DNA of 64,000 bases from CAIOYC01 sp965277345 (GTDB taxonomy: Bacteria; Pseudomonadota; Alphaproteobacteria; Caulobacterales; Caulobacteraceae). This document shows, one piece after another, positions 58,943 through 64,000 of this stretch (positions are counted from its first letter, which is position 1; each line of letters begins with the position of its first letter). The notes below the pieces were generated by a model. That model was given only the letters and a program-made list of their open reading frames with translations. It did not search any database and was not told the origin of the DNA. Position numbers and translations under genes: made by a program. The stretch is from positions 310,001 to 374,000 of the forward strand of contig CBDICI010000002.1 in the NCBI GenBank assembly GCA_965277345.1. The letters run 5' to 3'.

Positions 58943-61414
58943 ATGGCTAGTTCATTATGCGTGATCGGCGTCTCCGCAGCCGGAGACGCCCCAGTCTTCT
59001 GCTACGCCCAGGTCCGTTCTGTCCGCGCTAACGACTGCTACCCGCCGCTGAATCTTCCAAGGGCCGCACGGGCGGGCACCCATGTGCGCCGCAACCAGTT
59101 TACCGCGGGAGTGGAATTGACATTTTGGGAGCGCGTCCTGGCTTCCAACGAGCTGACCGACATCTTAGGTGATCTTCGTTCGGGTGCGATTCAATTGCCG
59201 GCCGACTGCCCCATTACGGCTGGAAAGACGCTTAGCGGACCCACTTTCCCGCGACTCTTGATCGCCGATCAGAGCGCGCAACCTCTCCTTGTTTCCGGTG
59301 CCGGCGAGATCGTTGCGGAAGGTTTCGTCGTGCCAGCCGTTGCGGCGGAAACATTAGGCGTCCTGCAGAAGGCAAAGGGGGCCCCTGAGGTGGGCGTTGA
59401 GGCATTGGCTTTGACCCAGGCGATCGATCGAGCGCTCGGCTACGGCGGGCGTTTCGCAGCCGCGCCGCGTTTCGGTGCCGTAGATCATCTAACGCGCCGA
59501 ATTCCCGACGCGCAGCGGCCGCTATTCACGGTCGCCGTGGTCAAACCGGACTTGCGCGGTAGCGAACCTTGCCGTGAGGTCATCCTAACGCGATCTGCCG
59601 ATTTTGCGGCCCTGGGATTGATGATCGTGCTCAAAGCCAAGTCTTTTGGGAACACGATTGCCCACCGTCTACTGATATGGCCCTCGACTGCTCCTGAACT
59701 GCGTGTGGATGTTGGGAGCCACGTGACCGACGTCGAGGTGCAGACGTTTGCTGAGGATGGCGACATCCTCTTGGGGACAAAGGTCGCCTTCACTCAGTTT
59801 ATCCAACTGAATCTCACAGCATTGGGCTCGGTCGATGTCTTCCCGCCGCCGTTCAAGTCGGCGCCCGCGAGCCCAGATCTAACGCACCGCCCGCGGAAGT
59901 CCTCGACGGCAACGAAGATTGAGGCGGGAGATCGCGCGCCCGCAATCAACGAACTAATCCGAGGAGCACGCTTGCTGGAGGTCTTTGCGGGAAAGCCGGG
60001 CCATCCGAGCGAGACGCGCTTTTTCCAGCCTGGGCCCGATGCCCAACTGGAGGTGATTCGCTGGATGAAGAAGAAGCTCGAGGACCCTAACACTACCGAG
60101 GCGTTCCTCATCGACCCTTATCTAGGAACTCAGGCTTTCGAGCGAATTGTACTTCGACACGGCAATGAGAATGTGAAGCTCACTATCGTCATTTCGCCGG
60201 CGGGCGTGGACCCCGACGCCGAGACCATGGATGTCGCGCAGGCGAGTGGTTCGCACGTGGATCAGCTCGTCGACGCCGTGGAGCGGCTGTCGGCCCAGCT
60301 CTGCGGGGAGGTTACCCTGATCCAGGTGGAACGCGGGAGGGGCGGCCGCCAAGCATTCCATGACCGATTTCTGGGTCTGGTTGGTCGTGACGGCGCACCG
60401 CAGGTGTTCCTGCTCTCCAACAGCCTGAGCAAGGCGGCCGGCGACTGGCCTTTCACGATCGCTGAGCTCGCCAGGCCGACCGCTTGGGAGATCGCCGGCT
60501 ACGTTCGGGGGCTGATCGACGTGTCAGGGAATACAAGAGAGCTTTCGGCGAGGGTTGTGTGGCGATCTCCTCGGGAAGGGCGAGAAGTCGGTACTTCACA
60601 GTCACTAGCCGTCACACCGTTCGCGAGCGCCTTGTGGACTGCCTATCTCGCGCTGTTTAACCTCAAGCGGGAGGACGCGGTAAAGGTCCGCAGCATCGCC
60701 GCCCTGCTTTCCGCGCGATTTCCCGCGGAAGCTGACGTTTCCGAGCTTGGCCGGACCCTCGTTGAGGGCATGCACGGCCGGCTTCATCTCGCCGTGGCCT
60801 TAGCCAGCGCCTACGCCGAAACCGCTGAGCACGGGGCACTTGCGAACGCCGTCGATGAAGTGATCCTGAAGCAGGTTATTGACGAGCTTGCGCCGGATCG
60901 CCCCGGGGCTCCGCCGATGCTGCTTAAGATCGCCGTACTCAAGCATGCGGGCCATACCCTCGCTCGTGCTCCTGCGGCCTCCAACCGCATCAGGGACCAG
61001 CTGAATCCGTTGCTCCAGAACTGCTTAACCCAGGTTGAGATCGGCCGTGAGGGGAACAGGGCGATCGCCGCACTGCACTCGGGCCTAGGCATCGTCATTG
61101 TCGGTCTCGTGGCCGCGCAGCATGGTTCCAGCTGGCAACCGATGCATCGAATAGGGATGGTAAGCGACTACATCTATGCACTTGGACGGCTGATGCGCTC
61201 GTCTCAAGCTGCGGAGTGGTATGGCCGCCATGAGATAGTCCCGGCCGGCTCAGGACTGCCGAACGCAGCTTGGAATCTAGCGCAGATGCTCGCTTCCGAG
61301 TTGCAGGGGGCAGCGCAACAAGCAATTGACCTGGTCTCTACCGACCCCTTGATCGATCTCGACGTCGTACAAGGTCGGGGGAGGCCACCGGAATGGTATG
61401 AGGCGGTCGGTTAA
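58943..61414 (+). CDS. Large protein with PLD-like phosphodiesterase domain
   Basis: This 823-residue protein has a central PLD-like segment: FLIDPYLGTQAFERIVLRHG, then RQAFHDRFLGLVGRDG (the HxxF/HDRF signature, about residue 472) and QVFLLSNSLSKAAGDWPFTI, as in PLD-superfamily proteins linked to defence loci such as the VPA1262 type (tentative). Only one HD-type motif is seen, so it might dimerise for activity. The N-terminal 300 residues and the helical C-terminus (about 560-823) are unrecognised. ATG 58943 is preferred to the open frame from 58853. Confidence 0.7.
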   Translation: MASSLCVIGVSAAGDAPVFCYAQVRSVRANDCYPPLNLPRAARAGTHVRRNQFTAGVELTFWERVLASNELTDILGDLRSGAIQLPADCPITAGKTLSGPTFPRLLIADQSAQPLLVSGAGEIVAEGFVVPAVAAETLGVLQKAKGAPEVGVEALALTQAIDRALGYGGRFAAAPRFGAVDHLTRRIPDAQRPLFTVAVVKPDLRGSEPCREVILTRSADFAALGLMIVLKAKSFGNTIAHRLLIWPSTAPELRVDVGSHVTDVEVQTFAEDGDILLGTKVAFTQFIQLNLTALGSVDVFPPPFKSAPASPDLTHRPRKSSTATKIEAGDRAPAINELIRGARLLEVFAGKPGHPSETRFFQPGPDAQLEVIRWMKKKLEDPNTTEAFLIDPYLGTQAFERIVLRHGNENVKLTIVISPAGVDPDAETMDVAQASGSHVDQLVDAVERLSAQLCGEVTLIQVERGRGGRQAFHDRFLGLVGRDGAPQVFLLSNSLSKAAGDWPFTIAELARPTAWEIAGYVRGLIDVSGNTRELSARVVWRSPREGREVGTSQSLAVTPFASALWTAYLALFNLKREDAVKVRSIAALLSARFPAEADVSELGRTLVEGMHGRLHLAVALASAYAETAEHGALANAVDEVILKQVIDELAPDRPGAPPMLLKIAVLKHAGHTLARAPAASNRIRDQLNPLLQNCLTQVEIGREGNRAIAALHSGLGIVIVGLVAAQHGSSWQPMHRIGMVSDYIYALGRLMRSSQAAEWYGRHEIVPAGSGLPNAAWNLAQMLASELQGAAQQAIDLVSTDPLIDLDVVQGRGRPPEWYEAVG

Positions 61415-61572
61415 ACCGACAGTCCATGACCTCAGGGGGCGCCGTAAGGATGTACCGGCGGGTCGGATAGCCATCGCGTACAATTAGAACGTCCAGATTT
61501 CCGGAACGAACCGAAGGTTCGATAGGAGCGCTGAGTAGCCGCATTCGCCACGCCGGCGCAAGGAGGCGAACC

Positions 61573-61776
61573 CTACACCGACCCTTGCGAACGCCACCCC
61601 GCCGGGTCGGCGATCCAGCAGTTGATGGCGGACTCGCGCCAGCCGGCGCTGTGTTCGCCGAGCTTGAGACGTTGCGGGAACGAGCCATCGGCCATTTTGC
61701 GGTAGAGGGTCGATCGGCTGAGGCCGGTGCGGTTCAACACGGTGCGGATGCGGATAATCCGGTCAGGGTCGGGCAT
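61573..61776 (-). CDS. AlpA-family helix-turn-helix regulator
   Basis: This 67-residue protein has RIRTVLNRTGLSRSTLYRKM and SFPQRLKLGEHSAGWRESAI, the AlpA/MerR-like excisionase pattern. Such proteins regulate excision or transfer genes of integrated elements. It lies between the defence-like cargo and the transfer genes. The start is ATG 61776. Confidence 0.92.
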   Translation of the reverse strand: MPDPDRIIRIRTVLNRTGLSRSTLYRKMADGSFPQRLKLGEHSAGWRESAINCWIADPAGWRSQGSV

Positions 61777-62001
61777 GGACGGCGCTCCACTGGTCGGCGC
61801 GGAATGGCGCCTGCCGACACAAGATCAAGTGAAGAATCTTAACTGCAAGAGCCGCTTAGGGCCGGTAGTGTCATGGCGCGCTTAAGCGCGGCGTAGAGTA
61901 GAAGAAAACATTCCCGCGATCGACCGGGCGCTGTCTGTGGACGTTTGATCGGCTTCTGCGGTGGACGTATCTGCGTAGCGACGCTCAGGCTGGAGACCGT
62001 G

Positions 62002-62262
62002 ATGAGTGAGCTGGTGCGCTGGAGCCTAAAAGTCTCGCGCGACACGGACGTGGCCCTGCGGACGCTCCTAGCCACGCGGAGCGGCCGCAAGGGCGACCTG
62101 TCGCGCTTCGTCGAAGACGCGGTGAACCGGGAGGTGCTGCGCCAAAGGGCCCGAGACGTGCGCGCGCGCAACGCCGATCTGGACGCGGCTGAGGTCCTGC
62201 GCCTGATCGAGGACGATCTCGGCGCGCTGAGGTCGGAGGTGGGATCGCACGCGCGGCCGTGA
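62002..62262 (+). CDS. Ribbon-helix-helix antitoxin-like protein
   Basis: This 86-residue protein has LVRWSLKVSRDTDVALRTLL, followed by KGDLSRFVEDAVNREVLRQR, the ribbon-helix-helix pattern of antitoxins found with PIN toxins. ATG 62002 has GGAGA six bases upstream. The stop overlaps a GTG that would start the partner toxin, but that gene is decayed (62259 onward). Confidence 0.8.
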   Translation: MSELVRWSLKVSRDTDVALRTLLATRSGRKGDLSRFVEDAVNREVLRQRARDVRARNADLDAAEVLRLIEDDLGALRSEVGSHARP

Positions 62263-62330
62263 GCGTGCGCGTGATCCTGAACACCAACCTGGTCAAAGGC
62301 TTGATCTCCCCAGCGGGCCGCCGGCAGCGC
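62259..62330 (+). pseudogene. Remnant of a PIN-domain toxin gene
   Basis: The frame begins with GTG overlapping the antitoxin stop (GTGA) and reads VRVILNTNLVKGLISPAGRR, the N-terminal motif of PIN toxins in which the usual LDTN is LNTN. After about 20 codons the similarity ends abruptly, and the rest of the frame to 62660 is unlike a PIN domain. The first catalytic Asp is replaced by Asn and the remaining domain is absent. Confidence 0.65.
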
Positions 62331-62520
62331 ATCAGGCCGTTGCTGCGTGCGTCCGAAGCGGGTGGCTGGAAAACCGCTCCTGACTCGAACGGCAGGGGAG
62401 CGCCCGTTGGCTACGCGCTGCGCTCCGTCAATGGCTCCGCGCTACGCCGCCGGGCGACTGCAGACCGCGGTGCCAGAGGGGTCAATGTTGGACGCGGTTC
62501 AACACTAAGCTCCACGTCGC

Positions 62521-62733
62521 TCACGCACTTGCTTCGCCTTCGAACACGCGCCGGCCGCGCCTTCGCCAAAGCTGCAGCACCTCCGCGCCATCAGGTCCGC
62601 GCAGCATGTCGGCGACTGCCAGCAATGCGCCGTAGATCACAGCGCGATCGTCGCCGGTAAGCTCGACCAGTCCGGCCTTGGCGAGGAGGCCGCCGAGTTC
62701 GATCAGCTGGCGGGTGCGTTCGCGCCGGTTCAC
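62521..62733 (-). CDS. traD: Conjugal transfer protein TraD (Ti-type)
   Basis: This 70-residue protein (GTG start 62733) reads MNRRERTRQLIELGGLLAKA, GLVELTGDDRAVIYGALLAV, LQLWRRRGRRVFEGE, the small TraD protein of Ti/Rhizobium-type transfer regions (not the coupling ATPase of F). It follows traC on the same strand, as in Agrobacterium tra clusters. Confidence 0.88.
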   Translation of the reverse strand: MNRRERTRQLIELGGLLAKAGLVELTGDDRAVIYGALLAVADMLRGPDGAEVLQLWRRRGRRVFEGEASA

Positions 62734-62770
62734 GACCCAGGCTCGCGTGTCGGTTCGTGCACGAGCGGCC

Positions 62771-63076
62771 TCAAGCCGATGCCGCGCCGCCGTTGTCCGG
62801 CGCGCCGCGATCGTCGCCGAGTTCAGCGCCTGCAGCAGCCCCGCGCGACCGGCGCTGAAAGAAGGCCTGGCCGCGTTTGCGCCAGCTCTCTTTCCGGGCC
62901 GCGTCCACCGACTCCATCATCGCCAGCAGACCGCCCGCGAGCGTCTCGGCGTCCAGCGCGTCGGCTCCGGTTGCGGCCACAAGCTCCCCGAGCTGGCGCA
63001 GCTTACGCTCCTTCAAGCTCTTCGCCCTGTCGTGCAGCGCCAGAAGCTCCGCGTCAAAGTCCCGAGGTTTGCGCAT
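62771..63076 (-). CDS. traC: Conjugal transfer protein TraC-like (Ti-type)
   Basis: This 101-residue protein begins MRKPRDFDAELLALHDRAKS and continues LKERKLRQLGELVAATGADA, AGGLLAMMESVDAARKESWR, RGQAFFQRR. It matches the TraC-like accessory protein in position (divergent from traA, upstream of traD) and style. ATG 63076 was chosen; the longer frame to 63175 would cover the oriT region. Confidence 0.8.
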   Translation of the reverse strand: MRKPRDFDAELLALHDRAKSLKERKLRQLGELVAATGADALDAETLAGGLLAMMESVDAARKESWRKRGQAFFQRRSRGAAAGAELGDDRGAPDNGGAASA

Positions 63077-63127
63077 GGTCGTCTCCTCTTCATATGCCGT
63101 GAAGAGAGTAGTTGATGGCGGCCTGGT

Positions 63128-63217
63128 CTGCTCTAAGAGCAGCGGGACAGTCTGAGACGGCCCGGTCCCGAGCAAGAAGGTTTCTTGTGAGGGCGCGCTT
63201 ATACGTCGTGCCGACGT
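63128..63217. other. oriT: Probable origin of transfer (oriT), Ti/RSF1010 nick-site type
   Basis: Between traC and traA lies AGGGCGCGCTTATACG (63190-63205), whose complement TAAGCGCGCCCT matches the RSF1010/Ti-type nick region TAAGTGCGCCCT. It is followed by the inverted repeat ACGTCG-TGC-CGACGT (63203-63217). A further perfect inverted repeat, CTGCTCT-A-AGAGCAG, is at 63128-63142. This is where oriT lies in Ti-type plasmids. Confidence 0.75.
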
Positions 63218-63246
63218 GCGCTGAGGCGAGTAGATGGGCGATCGCG

Positions 63247-64000
63247 ATGGCGATCTACCATTTCTCCGCCAAGGTGATCTCGCGCGCGGCCGGCTCCAGC
63301 GCCTTGGCGGCGGCCGCCTACCGTTCCGCCTCGCGGCTGGCGGACGAGCGGCTCGGGCGCGACCACGACTTCACCCGCAAGCCGGGCGTGATCCACTCCG
63401 AAGTGCTGCTGCCGGACGGCGCGCCGCAAGAACTCGCCGACCGCGAGCGGCTGTGGAACGCTGTCGAGGCCGGCGAGGTGCGTAAGGACGCTCAGCTCGC
63501 CCGCGAGGTCGAGTTCGCCATCCCGCGCGAGATGACCCAGGACCAGGGCGTCGCGCTCGCCCGCGACTTCGCGCAGCGCGAGTTCGTCGACCAGGGCATG
63601 GTCGCGGACCTGAACGTGCACTGGGACCGTGGCGCCGACGGGCTGCTGAAGCCGCACGCGCATGTCATGCTGACGATGCGCGAGGTTGGCGAGGAGGGCC
63701 GGGGGGCGCCCGGCGCCTTCGGCCGGAAGGTGCGTGACTGGAACCGCACCGAGCGGCTGCAGGAGTGGCGCGAGCGCTGGGCGGACCACGTCAACGGCCG
63801 CCTGGCGGAGCTCGACATCGATGCGCGTATTGACCACCGCAGTTTCGCCGATCGTGACATGGGGCTGGAGCCGCAACACAAGATCGGGCCGGCGGCCTCT
63901 CGCATGGATGCAGATGGCCTCGCGTCCGACCGGGCCGAGGACCACCGGCGCATCGCCCGCGAGAACGGCGAGGGGCTGATCCGCAAGCCGTCGGTGGCGC
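63247..64000 (+). CDS. traA: Conjugative relaxase TraA, partial
   Basis: The frame starts with ATG 63247 (MAIYHFSAKVISRAAGSSAL) and runs off the right edge. It has the MobQ/TraA N-terminal relaxase motifs: ALAAAAYRSASRLADERLGR, FAIPREMTQDQGVALARDFA, and the histidine-rich metal site LKPHAHVMLTMREV with HVNGRLAELDIDARIDHRSF. TraA cuts at oriT and guides the DNA to the recipient; a helicase domain is expected further on. It shows that the element next to dusA was or is mobilizable. Confidence 0.93.
   Translation, partial: MAIYHFSAKVISRAAGSSALAAAAYRSASRLADERLGRDHDFTRKPGVIHSEVLLPDGAPQELADRERLWNAVEAGEVRKDAQLAREVEFAIPREMTQDQGVALARDFAQREFVDQGMVADLNVHWDRGADGLLKPHAHVMLTMREVGEEGRGAPGAFGRKVRDWNRTERLQEWRERWADHVNGRLAELDIDARIDHRSFADRDMGLEPQHKIGPAASRMDADGLASDRAEDHRRIARENGEGLIRKPSVA

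Noticed and set aside
62259..62660. 133-codon frame as a complete toxin gene
   Set aside because: Only the first 20 residues resemble a PIN domain and the key Asp is replaced; the rest is unrelated.

Overview
The window is GC-rich DNA from an alphaproteobacterium, most probably a member of the Caulobacterales (a Caulobacter or Phenylobacterium relative). Pointers are a gene transfer agent (GTA) terminase/portal cluster, FlbT/FlaF flagellin regulators, a MucR-family regulator, a DivJ-like histidine kinase, two DUF2336 proteins, a DnaA-domain-IV-only protein paired with a DUF6456 protein, DUF1491, and a Caulobacter-style TonB-dependent receptor. No rRNA or tRNA gene and no CRISPR array was seen. 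Family assignments come from reading protein sequence; no search was run.

Layout. 1-3000: the start of a GTA (or GTA-like prophage) cluster on the minus strand, small terminase, large terminase, portal, running off the left edge. 3.2-7.1 kb: an Ala-rich helical protein, a small two-gene cassette, a DUF2336 protein and a secreted protein. 7.3-10.6 kb: an ABC uptake operon (binding lipoprotein, ATPase, permease) with a PIN-domain toxin-antitoxin pair embedded in it. 11.3-19.2 kb: Uup, a GIY-YIG nuclease ORF between repeats, a class A penicillin-binding protein, a YcgN-type protein and RF3. 19.3-26.9 kb: a MazF-type pair, YidB, DUF1491, a large TonB-dependent receptor and a PemK/Phd pair. 26.9-34.3 kb: two divergent histidine kinases, SufE, the DUF6456/DnaA-like pair, a PAS protein, MucR and a second DUF2336 protein. 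34.5-36.1 kb: an ArsR/GST/SRPBCC operon. 36.1-51.5 kb: fatty-acid and CoA metabolism genes, two VapBC pairs, carA, flbT/flaF, a 45-residue small protein, an aspartic protease, an outer-membrane barrel and dusA.

51.6-64 kb is a different world: a tyrosine recombinase directly next to the 5' end of dusA, followed by cargo of lower GC and then an AlpA-like regulator, traD, traC, a probable Ti/RSF1010-type oriT and the start of a TraA relaxase. This looks like an integrative mobile element using dusA as its site; its right end lies outside the window. The integrase carries an extra C-terminal domain resembling DUF433. The cargo is dominated by putative nucleases: two PD-(D/E)XK-like proteins in a three-gene cassette, an ApeA-like HEPN protein, and a divergently transcribed PIN-like / PLD-like pair. 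These are the best candidates for an undescribed anti-phage system.

The chromosome is also full of short palindromic repeats of at least four families. One copy has entered the uup gene in frame, one copy is nested inside another family, one supplies the stop codon of an ABC permease gene, and two families sit against small nuclease ORFs (GIY-YIG and DUF559). Five complete toxin-antitoxin pairs, one possible pair and one decayed pair lie within 64 kb.
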